Origin: MADRE2 sp964397015
Lineage (GTDB): Bacteria; Desulfobacterota; Desulfobacteria; Desulfobacterales; Desulfobacteraceae
NCBI GenBank assembly: GCA_964397015.1
Contig: CAYNHL010000173.1
Coordinates: 1-5,728 of the forward strand
Length of the DNA stretch: 5,728 nt
Reading direction: 5' to 3'
The notes beneath the pieces were generated by a model, which saw nothing but the letters and a program-made list of their open reading frames with translations, had not been told where the DNA came from and did no database searches. Below, piece after piece: positions 1-5,034 of this stretch (position 1 is its first letter; every line of letters starts with the position of its first letter). The translations under genes and the position numbers were made by a program.

Positions 1-1333
1 GGGCACTGTCAGCCAGGAATATCTGGTCGGCATATAAAATTTTGTGTTCCTTGGCTCCCTTGACAAGATCGGGGCGGTCTTCGGGATGGGCTATTTCAAT
101 AAGGGCCTGGGCCCTTTCCCTTAAAGTCCTTCCCCTGAAATAAGCGACCCCGTATTCAGTTGCCACAATATCCACGGATTCAGGGAGATTGAGAAGGTTG
201 GGCGAATCCGCCAGCGATACCCGGACATTGGGACGTCCCTCCCGGTTGCGGCTGGGCAGTGCCAGCAGGGTGTAACCGCCTCTTGAAATCTCCGCTCCGT
301 TAAAGAAATCCGCCATCTGGCCGGGACCGGCCGTCACGTTGGCCTGGCTCTCATGCAGGGCCACTCGTCCTGCCAGATCCACCCTTCGCACTGGTATCAC
401 CAGCACAAACCGGTTATTCCGGCCTATTTCCATGGGGCTGAACACGGTCTCAATGCTTTGAAACTCCACCATGGGATTTTTATCCAGCCACCGCATGAGT
501 TCTTCGGTGCCCAGGGCATAGGCGGCCAGGGATTTGCCCCGGGCCACGCTTTTTTTCCGGTTGCTGACCGCACCGCTTTTTACAAGATCCATCAGGGCAT
601 CGGTAAAAAAAGGGCTGTGAATCCCAAGATCTTTTTTTCCTGATAAATGCCTGGGAAGAGCTTCAAAAATCTGGCCAAAGGTGAAGGCCAGGCAGCTTGA
701 GTCATCGATCACCGATGCCACATTGGCAGCCAGACGGTCAAATACCGGGTCCACCTGGAAACGCGGAAAATAAAACGGCGGGACCTTGGCCTCGACAACC
801 AGGTCAAAGGCATCGAGGGGCACAAAGGTGTCCCCGAAAGTAAAAGGCACCTTTATGTTGATCTCTCCTACCACCAGGTCAGCCTGGTCCATAGCCCGCC
901 TTGCGACATCCACTCCTACGCCCAGGCTGCAGTATCCGGCATCGTTGGGCGGGGTTATCTGCACAAAAGCCACATCGACCGGGATCTGTCCGTTTTTCAT
1001 CAGGCGCGGAATGGCTGAAAACCTTGACGGGATCAGGTCTACAAGCCCCTCGGTAATGGCATCGGCCGACACCCAGCCGGAAAAAAAAGTTCTCAGCCTG
1101 TAGGTTCTGGATTGAAGCGCCTTGAATGAAATAGCATCCCCGAAGCTGACCAGCTGGATCAGGGTAAGGTCCTGGAGATTTTTTCCCCTGCTGTTCATCA
1201 GACAGTTCACCAGAGTTCTGGGTTCTGCGGCCCCTGTCCCGATAAAAATATGATTGCCCGGTTCGATTTTTTTCAAAACCGCTTCAGGAGTGACCACTTT
1301 TTTTTTCCAGGAGGGCTCCTTTTTATTAAACAT
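1..1333 (-). CDS. Acetyl-CoA hydrolase/transferase family protein, N-terminal 444 codons (continues past left edge)
   Basis: Cytoplasmic protein of the acetyl-CoA hydrolase / 4-hydroxybutyrate CoA-transferase family, which moves or releases CoA from acyl-CoA. It was read by translating the minus strand from the ATG at 1333; the frame stays open to the window edge. The start has AAGGAG (1340-1345) six bases upstream. Family hallmarks visible include LGIHS near residue 238, GPGQMADFFNGAEIS in the C-terminal domain, TEYGVA with E393, and RERAQALIEIAHP near the edge. Two active-site elements are changed. Where classical members have a GIG oxyanion motif there is TFG (218-220). Where they have the catalytic glutamate (HTEM motif, Glu238 in the clostridial AbfT enzyme) there is Pro241 (HSPF). 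From memory, the desulfobacterial relatives with a C-terminal GNAT acetyltransferase domain share this; such a domain would lie outside the window. Family assignment is secure, the reaction is not. Confidence 0.9.
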   Translation of the reverse strand, partial: MFNKKEPSWKKKVVTPEAVLKKIEPGNHIFIGTGAAEPRTLVNCLMNSRGKNLQDLTLIQLVSFGDAISFKALQSRTYRLRTFFSGWVSADAITEGLVDLIPSRFSAIPRLMKNGQIPVDVAFVQITPPNDAGYCSLGVGVDVARRAMDQADLVVGEINIKVPFTFGDTFVPLDAFDLVVEAKVPPFYFPRFQVDPVFDRLAANVASVIDDSSCLAFTFGQIFEALPRHLSGKKDLGIHSPFFTDALMDLVKSGAVSNRKKSVARGKSLAAYALGTEELMRWLDKNPMVEFQSIETVFSPMEIGRNNRFVLVIPVRRVDLAGRVALHESQANVTAGPGQMADFFNGAEISRGGYTLLALPSRNREGRPNVRVSLADSPNLLNLPESVDIVATEYGVAYFRGRTLRERAQALIEIAHPEDRPDLVKGAKEHKILYADQIFLADSA

Positions 1334-1379
1334 GATTTTCTCCTTACTTTCCGGCAAATGGATGACAACATCATGACAG

Positions 1380-1408
1380 AATGTATGGGCACTGAAATTT
1401 TTTGTCAA
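1380..1408 (-). promoter_or_regulatory. Sigma70-type promoter of the CoA-transferase gene
   Basis: On the minus strand, a consensus -35 TTGACA (1403-1408) is followed after exactly 17 bases by TACATT (1380-1385, 4 of 6 consensus bases). The predicted start of transcription, near 1373, gives a leader of about 40 bases before the ATG at 1333. It lies in the gap between the TlpA-like gene and the CoA-transferase, so the latter can be transcribed independently of the upstream toxin-antitoxin block. Confidence 0.65.
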
Positions 1409-1464
1409 TCCAACACGAATATTTTGCGGTTCATCCAACGAACCCACGGCAATATCAAAAGAGC

Positions 1465-2421
1465 CTATTTATTTTTCTTGCCGACAATCTGTATCAACTC
1501 ATCCGCCATGGCTGTTTTTTTAACCACCAACCCCGCCCGATCCAGCAGAAACAGCGTGGGCACACCCAGGACTCCGTAACTGGTAAAATTATCCCCGGCC
1601 ATGCCGGTAAAATCACAGTAATTGTCCGGCCACTGATGATAGGCCAATTTTTTGTTAAACCCCCGGTCAGTCGTATCCGCACTGATGGCAATTACCCGCA
1701 CGTTTTGCTCCTCCAGCCATACATATTTATTGGCAAGGCTGATCAGGGCATCTTCACAAGAGGGGCATTCACCCTGGTAAAAGAGAAGAACAGTATAATC
1801 TGCATCCAGGCTGCCGGTCTCTATTGTAATATCATGAGAAACCCTGCCGGCCTGGGTGCGGACCGGGGCCTGTAACACCAGATCCGGGGCCTTTTTGCCG
1901 GTCAGGGCTTTCACGGATGTCATCATGTTTTTCACACTGCCGGACAGAATTGATCCAGCGGTGGGTCGGGTTTCCAGGCGATCTGCTATTATTGGCAAAA
2001 ATTCATCTTTGCCTTTTTCCACAAGCAGCGGCATGGCTTTTTCAACAAAAGCCGCCAGTATATTATCCCTGCCCATGCGGGACATGGCCATGTTCAGTCG
2101 GTCGATAATTGATTGATCTTCCTTATCTGACCTGATATTCATCATAAGCCAGCGATGCAGGACCTGATCCCAGTGCCCGCTGGTGTAAAGGTCTTCGAAG
2201 TCCAGGGTGTGAGTGATAAAATCATTAAAATACGTGGTATGGTCTTCCGGATTCTCATACACCTTGTCCGCCACCCCCCGGGTAAAGTCCACGATCTCCC
2301 CGAACCGGGCTGCATACAGATGGCTTTTAGACCGATCTTTCTGGACCTTTTCAAACTGCCGGCGCAGGTATTCCTGTTCTTTCAGGGCGGTTTTGTACAG
2401 ATCATCTCCGGGCTCATACAC
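1465..2421 (-). CDS. C-terminal TlpA-like thioredoxin-domain part after the in-frame TAG
   Basis: Downstream of the TAG the frame is open to a TAG stop at 1465-1467. The first possible restart is a GTG at 2421, but it has no ribosome binding site, and a product begun there would lack the signal peptide and stay in the cytoplasm. So this is probably only the tail of the larger gene. The thioredoxin fold is clear: VLLFYQGECPSCEDAL carries the redox motif CPSC (residues 362-365 in full-gene numbering), VRVIAISAD is the following strand, and GVLGVPTLFLLDR carries the cis-proline (Pro431). Intact proteins of this kind are periplasmic thiol-disulfide oxidoreductases or reductant-dependent carriers. 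The substrate cannot be told. The preceding region (about 150-310) is charged and helical with no recognised motif. Confidence 0.6.
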   Translation of the reverse strand: MYEPGDDLYKTALKEQEYLRRQFEKVQKDRSKSHLYAARFGEIVDFTRGVADKVYENPEDHTTYFNDFITHTLDFEDLYTSGHWDQVLHRWLMMNIRSDKEDQSIIDRLNMAMSRMGRDNILAAFVEKAMPLLVEKGKDEFLPIIADRLETRPTAGSILSGSVKNMMTSVKALTGKKAPDLVLQAPVRTQAGRVSHDITIETGSLDADYTVLLFYQGECPSCEDALISLANKYVWLEEQNVRVIAISADTTDRGFNKKLAYHQWPDNYCDFTGMAGDNFTSYGVLGVPTLFLLDRAGLVVKKTAMADELIQIVGKKNK

Positions 2422-2466
2422 CTGGCGCAGATGGTTGACCGCTCCCAGTTTTTCAAGGATGGTCTG

Positions 2467-2469
2467 CTA
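2467..2469 (-). other. In-frame amber codon (TAG, codon 128) in the TlpA-like gene
   Basis: The minus-strand context is CAG CAT CGG CGG TAG CAG ACC ATC CTT. A single C-to-T change of a CAG glutamine codon would create it. No hairpin resembling a SECIS or stop-codon-readthrough structure was evident just downstream by eye. The gene's terminal stop is also TAG, as is the stop of the gene at 4531-5022, so TAG is used as an ordinary terminator in this window. Confidence 0.85.
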
Positions 2470-2850
2470 CCGCCGATGCTGCACCGCCAGATAATCATTT
2501 TCCGGGTTCCCGGTGTAGATGATATTATCAGACCCTGGCTGTTCTGACAGGCACTCCACAGAAAACCCCTTCCCCGTATAAATCATATCCAGCCCGCCGC
2601 CTTTTTTAAGCATCCACCGGGTCATACCCCGATAGTCCTTATGGGCTTGGGGCATGGCCAGGGTCACCCGGCCGTTTTCTGGAATCTCCCCAGAGATAAC
2701 AGCAAACTCATTTGCTCCCTGGAAGATTTTCCAGTCGTATTGATGTCCGGCAAAGTGCGGGAAATGAATCTGGATTTCCCGGGCCTGGACCGGGGAAAAG
2801 AGGAGCAATGAGATTACAGCGAGTGTAAGTGCAAATGTAATTGGTTTCAT
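2467..2850 (-). CDS. N-terminal part of the interrupted TlpA-like protein (127 aa, exported)
   Basis: This is the part translated if the TAG stops the ribosome. Residues 1-23 form a signal peptide: a lysine at position 2, a hydrophobic core (ALTLAVISLLLF), and a VQA cleavage site before RE. The rest (about 24-127) is a predicted beta-rich domain containing MTRWMLKKGGGLDMIYTG and a NPENDYL segment. This placement, before a linker and a thioredoxin domain, resembles the DUF4369-type N-terminal domains of TlpA-like proteins, but the assignment is from architecture and not from a search. Alone it would be an exported fragment without any redox-active cysteine pair. An in-frame ATG at 2898 would add 16 residues and spoil the signal peptide, so it was not used. 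Confidence 0.55.
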   Translation of the reverse strand: MKPITFALTLAVISLLLFSPVQAREIQIHFPHFAGHQYDWKIFQGANEFAVISGEIPENGRVTLAMPQAHKDYRGMTRWMLKKGGGLDMIYTGKGFSVECLSEQPGSDNIIYTGNPENDYLAVQHRR

Positions 2851-2908
2851 GATCAGCAATACCTTTTGTAAGAGGACCAGAATGCTATCTCTTTTCATGT
2901 ACTTTTTG

Positions 2909-3205
2909 TTAAACGGCAAATTCGATGGTGCGATATTTGTTCAAGTCAATTTCTTTTCGTGCCTTCCAGAGATTATAATTATCCTGCATCAGCAACCAGC
3001 TTTCCGGTGATCTGCCGATGACTACTGATAATTTTAAGGCCATTGCCGGTGAGATATCAGTTTTTCCATTGATCAGGCGGCTTATTAATCCTGGACTGAC
3101 TTTTAATTTCCGGGCCAATTCATTTGATCCGATATTATTTGGCTCCAGGTACACTCTTTTTAAAAATGCCCCCGGATGCATCGGGTTATGTTGTTGAATA
3201 TCCAA
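2909..3205 (-). CDS. higA: HigA-family antitoxin (XRE-type helix-turn-helix)
   Basis: A 98-residue DNA-binding antitoxin that should neutralise the HigB toxin encoded just upstream and repress the shared promoter. The N-terminus has the family signature QHNPMHPGAFLKRVYLEP. A helix-turn-helix follows (about residues 28-48, SNELARKLKVSPGLISRLING), then MALKLSVVIGRSPESWLLMQDNYNLWKAR, which is highly typical of HigA. The start is TTG at 3205: it is preceded by GGGGAG seven bases away and gives exactly the usual family N-terminus, whereas the next ATG (MHPG) would cut into the conserved region. The gap to the higB stop is 21 bases, and toxin-first order is normal for HigBA. The TlpA-like gene starts 58 bases downstream. 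The length is normal and no lesion is seen. Confidence 0.92.
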   Translation of the reverse strand: MDIQQHNPMHPGAFLKRVYLEPNNIGSNELARKLKVSPGLISRLINGKTDISPAMALKLSVVIGRSPESWLLMQDNYNLWKARKEIDLNKYRTIEFAV

Positions 3206-3226
3206 TTTCTGTCTCCCCTTTCCCTT

Positions 3227-3505
3227 TTAATGGTAATCTTCGTAGTTGACCACATGCGCGTGGCCATCCTTAAACTCAAAAACGATTCTCCAGTTACCAC
3301 TTATATTAACTGCCCATAATCCAAAATGATCTCCTTTAAGCGGGTGCAGTCTCCATCCAGGGATATCCATATCGTCAATGGACATAGCTGTGTGCAATGC
3401 CTGTAACCGTTCTTCGAGCCTTGCAGCATGGTTGGGGTTTATACCGGCTGTACTCCCGGTTGTAAAAAATAATTTTAAACCTTTATGCTTAAAGCTTTTA
3501 ATCAC
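3227..3505 (-). CDS. higB: HigB-family toxin (RelE/ParE superfamily mRNA interferase)
   Basis: A 92-residue toxin of the HigB/RelE fold, a ribosome-dependent endoribonuclease that cleaves mRNA when not bound by HigA. Family landmarks are IKSFKHKGLKLFF at the N-terminus, NPNHAARLEERLQAL in the helical part, and the conserved C-terminal block PGWRLHPLKGDHFGLWAV, then GNWRIVFEF and VVNYEDYH. The start is uncertain. An ATG at 3526 would give 99 residues, but the extra seven have no counterpart in the family, whereas GTG at 3505 gives the standard MIKSFKHKG beginning. Neither has a Shine-Dalgarno sequence. A good -10 (TACAAT, 3512-3517) would put the transcript start almost on the GTG, so it might be leaderless. 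The gene appears intact and is followed by higA. Confidence 0.92.
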   Translation of the reverse strand: MIKSFKHKGLKLFFTTGSTAGINPNHAARLEERLQALHTAMSIDDMDIPGWRLHPLKGDHFGLWAVNISGNWRIVFEFKDGHAHVVNYEDYH

Positions 3506-3511
3506 GGCATC

Positions 3512-3540
3512 ATTGTATAATGTCATTTACTGTTATGCAA
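3512..3540 (-). promoter_or_regulatory. Candidate higBA promoter
   Basis: On the minus strand TTGCAT (3535-3540, three of six consensus bases) is followed after 17 bases by TACAAT (3512-3517, five of six). Transcription would begin about at 3505, on the GTG of higB. An alternative, TATAAA at 3550-3555 with a poor -35, would give a leader of about 20-40 bases and allow the ATG at 3526. The two choices make different predictions for the toxin start. Confidence 0.4.
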
Positions 3541-3546
3541 CAGTAA
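3527..3546. promoter_or_regulatory. Perfect 8-4-8 inverted repeat: likely HigA operator
   Basis: TTACTGTT and AACAGTAA form a perfect inverted repeat separated by four bases, directly upstream of higB. It overlaps the -35 of the TTGCAT-17-TACAAT candidate promoter and lies just after the -10 of a second candidate (TATAAA, 3550-3555), so a bound protein would block either. HigBA operons are autorepressed by HigA or the HigBA complex at such palindromes. Assigning this one to HigA is inference from position and symmetry. Confidence 0.6.
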
Positions 3547-3590
3547 CTTTTTATATGATCCGACCCGAATTTCAATAAAGCTGAAATATA

Positions 3591-3832
3591 TCACGGAGAC
3601 AGCATTTTCTGCATATCGATCCGGTTTATCAGCTCGTCCGCCAGTGCGGTTTTTTTCAAGGACAATACCGTCTCGATCCAGCAGGAAGAGCGTAGGGATT
3701 CCCAGCACGGCATAATTTATAAAATTCACCCCGTTCATGCCTGAAAAATCACAGTACGTCTTCAGGCGAATACACCTGGAGCAGGTGGTTGATTGCTCCC
3801 AATTTTTCAAGGATGGGGGAAAAGAGCAGCAG
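3591..3832 (-). pseudogene. Remnant of a second TlpA-like gene (two large deletions and a frameshift)
   Basis: Three pieces of a paralogue of the gene at 1465-2850 are joined end to end. (a) LLLFSP (3815-3832) matches the end of the signal-peptide core of the intact copy. (b) ILEKLGAINHLLQVYSPED (about 3758-3814) matches the intact copy from its codon 131. (c) YCDFSGMNG to the C-terminus (3591 to about 3757) matches from codon 411 and includes VLGIPTLFLLDRDG. Between (a) and (b) about 110 codons are lost in frame. Between (b) and (c) about 260 codons are lost out of frame, creating a TGA. A one-base gain in a run of seven A's then shifts the frame before TALADELI, which ends at the TGA at 3591. 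The redox CPSC motif is deleted. In piece (c) about 31 of 43 aligned residues match the other copy, so the duplication is not recent. Piece (a) is short and the weakest link. Confidence 0.8.
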
Positions 3833-3879
3833 GGGGTTTCCGGTCTGCCACTATATAGAAATTCGAGAGGGGAGATAAA

Positions 3880-4134
3880 ATGAAATATCCATTTATTCTA
3901 AGCTTAATTGTCATTATTGGAATACTTCCCGGATGTACGACCACTGAATACTTGGACAGCCCGACCCCTCCCGGAACAATTTCCCCACAAGTCAATGAAA
4001 CTGAACCAACTCTCGAAGAAGTAGCAGCCTCTATTCCAGTTAGATCTACAACCCTGACTAAAATGAAATCCCCTGCTGATTATTTTGGGAAAATTTTCAT
4101 TGAAAAGATGGATGACAACACCATAGGGGAATAA
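3880..4134 (+). CDS. Small putative lipoprotein, 84 aa
   Basis: An exported, lipid-anchored small protein of unknown function. The start ATG is preceded by GGGGAG with good spacing. Residues 1-18 are a short signal peptide (a lysine at position 2, a core of Ile, Leu and Val) ending in a clear lipobox, LPGC, so Cys19 would be lipidated and become the first mature residue. The mature part is only about 66 residues, Pro/Thr/Glu-rich at first (TTTEYLDSPTPPGTISPQ) and then containing EPTLEEVAASIP and MKSPADYFGKIFIEKMDD. No catalytic motif or known family is recognised. Base composition is AT-rich compared with the flanking transporter and CoA-transferase genes. It could be a truncated form of a longer lipoprotein, but no continuation is visible downstream. 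It lies divergently from the decayed TlpA-like remnant. Confidence 0.65.
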   Translation: MKYPFILSLIVIIGILPGCTTTEYLDSPTPPGTISPQVNETEPTLEEVAASIPVRSTTLTKMKSPADYFGKIFIEKMDDNTIGE

Positions 4135-4302
4135 AATACAAAGACCATTGCTATTATCTCTAAAGATTCTGTAACTTTTTTTCTTCATTCATGCTTTCCT
4201 GACATTAAAGGTCCCCCTTTTAGCTTGGAGTTGACTATTGTGCTACCAGGCCACTACGTCATAAGTCGCTAAACAAAAACCAACACCAAAGGAGGGATCA
4301 TC

Positions 4303-4374
4303 ATGACTTACACCAAATGCGGGTCCAAAGACAAGCCCAATTTTTTGGTTAATTCTGGCCAGTGCGTGGGATAA
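4303..4374 (+). CDS. Possible 23-aa mini-protein with strong ribosome binding site
   Basis: ATG at 4303 is preceded by AAAGGAGG with seven intervening bases, the best Shine-Dalgarno in the window. The frame closes at TAA (4372-4374), giving 23 residues with two cysteines (KCG near the start, QCVG at the end). The sequence resembles no family I know. A candidate terminator begins ten bases after the stop, so the arrangement is ribosome site, short frame, terminator. It could equally be the surviving 5' end of a lost gene or a chance match. Confidence 0.25.
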   Translation: MTYTKCGSKDKPNFLVNSGQCVG

Positions 4375-4383
4375 TTTCCTTCT

Positions 4384-4427
4384 ACAGGTCTGGGATATAT
4401 AGTGCATCTTTGGTGGCCTGTTTTTTT
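4384..4427 (+). terminator. Candidate rho-independent terminator
   Basis: ACAGGTC (4384-4390) pairs with GGCCTGT (4415-4421) as seven base pairs with one G-U wobble, followed at once by a run of seven T's (4421-4427). The loop is long (about 24 bases), which weakens the call. It lies 19 bases before the -35 of the next operon, a sensible position for ending upstream transcription. Confidence 0.35.
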
Positions 4428-4445
4428 CCCCAGTTTTATCAGGGG

Positions 4446-4474
4446 TTGACAATCCATTATTAATTTACTAAATT
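4446..4474 (+). promoter_or_regulatory. Candidate promoter of the DUF6530-MFS operon
   Basis: A perfect -35 TTGACA (4446-4451) is followed after 17 bases by TAAATT (4469-4474, four of six consensus bases). The start of transcription would be near 4481, giving a leader of about 50 bases before the ATG at 4531. The -10 lies inside the palindrome described at 4466-4478. Confidence 0.5.
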
Positions 4475-4478
4475 AGTA
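4466..4478. promoter_or_regulatory. Perfect palindrome TACTAA-A-TTAGTA over the -10: likely operator
   Basis: Two six-base arms form a perfect inverted repeat around a central A, covering the -10 of the promoter. The half-site with its following A (TACTAAA) recurs at 4498-4504, 32 bases away, or about three helical turns. This is the layout of a repressor operator with an auxiliary half-site. No regulator gene is adjacent in the window, so the binding protein is unknown. Confidence 0.45.
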
Positions 4479-4530
4479 CGTAACTATAGAAGTAACATAC
4501 TAAACATGGAACTCAACAAAGGAAGTGAAC

Positions 4531-5022
4531 ATGAAAATTCCTGTTGGATTGAAGCACAAGCCGGTTATTGTTTCTCAAAATTATGACCGGATTGACGGCA
4601 GACTTTCACCAAAGACTGATGCCAAGGGGCTCTCACTTGGTCTTGCCCAGTGGAATGACCGGGGAAGGGTCGATATTTCAGCAAAAATATGGCGCCATAC
4701 CGGTGAAAAATGGTCCCGCCAGTCCGAGGAAATGCCCCTGCACCGGGTACTCGATCTTGCCATACTTATCTGCCGGGCAAAGCTTTATTTTGCAAGGCAG
4801 TACCGCAAACCGGATTCAGATTACCCGAATTACCCAATGATCGAACGTATCGGCCTCCAGGGTGATGCCATGAATGTGTCGGTCTGTGTTGACAATGAGC
4901 ATATCGATGAGGATAAAAAACTATTTGATGACTGCCTGCACCAGGATGACGAAATCATAAGTGAGCGCCTCCAGGCACTGTCGAATCTGCTCGGTCAGCT
5001 CGAGTACCACCCGGCGGTATAG
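4531..5022 (+). CDS. Conserved protein of unknown function, probably DUF6530 family
   Basis: A soluble 163-residue cytoplasmic protein with no signal peptide or membrane segment. Start ATG at 4531 has AAAGGA (4518-4523) seven bases upstream; an in-frame GTG two codons earlier overlaps the ribosome site and was rejected. The sequence has the conserved blocks I associate with DUF6530: LKHKPVIVSQNYDRIDG near the N-terminus, LSLGLAQWNDRGRVDISAKIWR, then TGEKWSRQSEEMPLHRVLDLAILIC, and IERIGLQGDAMNVSVC in the second half. The C-terminus is acidic and helical (ERLQALSNLLGQLEY). No function is established to my knowledge, and the family name is from memory. It ends in TAG only 12 bases before the transporter, sharing an operon and promoter with it. 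The context suggests a link to whatever that transporter carries, but this is inference. Confidence 0.75.
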   Translation: MKIPVGLKHKPVIVSQNYDRIDGRLSPKTDAKGLSLGLAQWNDRGRVDISAKIWRHTGEKWSRQSEEMPLHRVLDLAILICRAKLYFARQYRKPDSDYPNYPMIERIGLQGDAMNVSVCVDNEHIDEDKKLFDDCLHQDDEIISERLQALSNLLGQLEYHPAV

Positions 5023-5034
5023 GAGCAACCGGTC

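Larger units (their letters stand above)
1465..2850 (-). pseudogene. Secreted TlpA-like thioredoxin-fold protein, one frame interrupted by an in-frame TAG
   Basis: Two adjacent open frames (2850-2467 and 2466-1465) are in the same phase and separated only by a TAG at 2467-2469 (codon 128). Read through, they make one 461-codon protein: signal peptide (1-23), an N-terminal domain that may be DUF4369-like (about 24-125), a largely helical middle, and a C-terminal TlpA/AhpC-type thioredoxin domain (about 320-461). The sister remnant at 3591-3832 preserves ILEKLGA(I/V)NHL, which here begins three codons after the TAG. That shows the sequence following the TAG was coding in the ancestor. No other lesion is visible. 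The start at 2850 (MKPITF) was chosen because it gives a canonical signal peptide; its ribosome site (AAAAGG, 11 bases away) is weak. It begins 58 bases after higA and may share its transcript. A nonsense mutation is the simplest reading. A sequencing error or a decoded amber (pyrrolysine) are alternatives. Confidence 0.75.
4135..4445. other. AT-rich intergenic stretch with no convincing gene
   Basis: About 300 bases between the lipoprotein and the promoter of the next operon. It contains no long frame with a credible start. The only items seen are a 23-codon ORF with a strong ribosome site (4303-4374), a hairpin followed by a T-run (4384-4427), and a distant inverted pair TTTAGC (4219-4224) / GCTAAA (4268-4273) that I could not assign. 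A 69-codon minus-strand frame here (4243-4452) starts with TTG without a ribosome site and was not accepted. Confidence 0.5.

Noticed and set aside
353..1103. Plus-strand open frames across the CoA-transferase region
   Set aside because: They lie opposite a long, clearly homologous minus-strand gene and encode low-complexity sequence with no family resemblance.
1357..1376. ATGGATGACAACA-CAT also present near 4109, suggesting a dispersed repeat
   Set aside because: The match is about 17 bases with one mismatch, does not extend, and lies in unrelated contexts; chance is likely.
1428..1444. Inverted repeat GGTTC / GAACC after the TlpA-like gene as a terminator
   Set aside because: Only five base pairs and no T-run follows on the minus strand.
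1402..2547. Several plus-strand open frames opposite the TlpA-like gene
   Set aside because: They are shadows of the minus-strand coding frame; none has a credible ribosome site or recognisable domain.
3523..3810. A 95-codon minus-strand frame as a stand-alone thioredoxin-like gene
   Set aside because: Its first residues come from the wrong frame of the ILEKLGAINHL piece and its tail from a frameshift. It is part of the decayed paralogue.
4219..4273. TTTAGC ... GCTAAA inverted pair as an integron attC-like site
   Set aside because: The ends do not fit the attC core consensus and the interior does not pair regularly.
4243..4452. A 69-codon minus-strand frame in the intergenic region
   Set aside because: TTG start without a ribosome site, no similarity recognised, and it runs across the opposing terminator and promoter signals.
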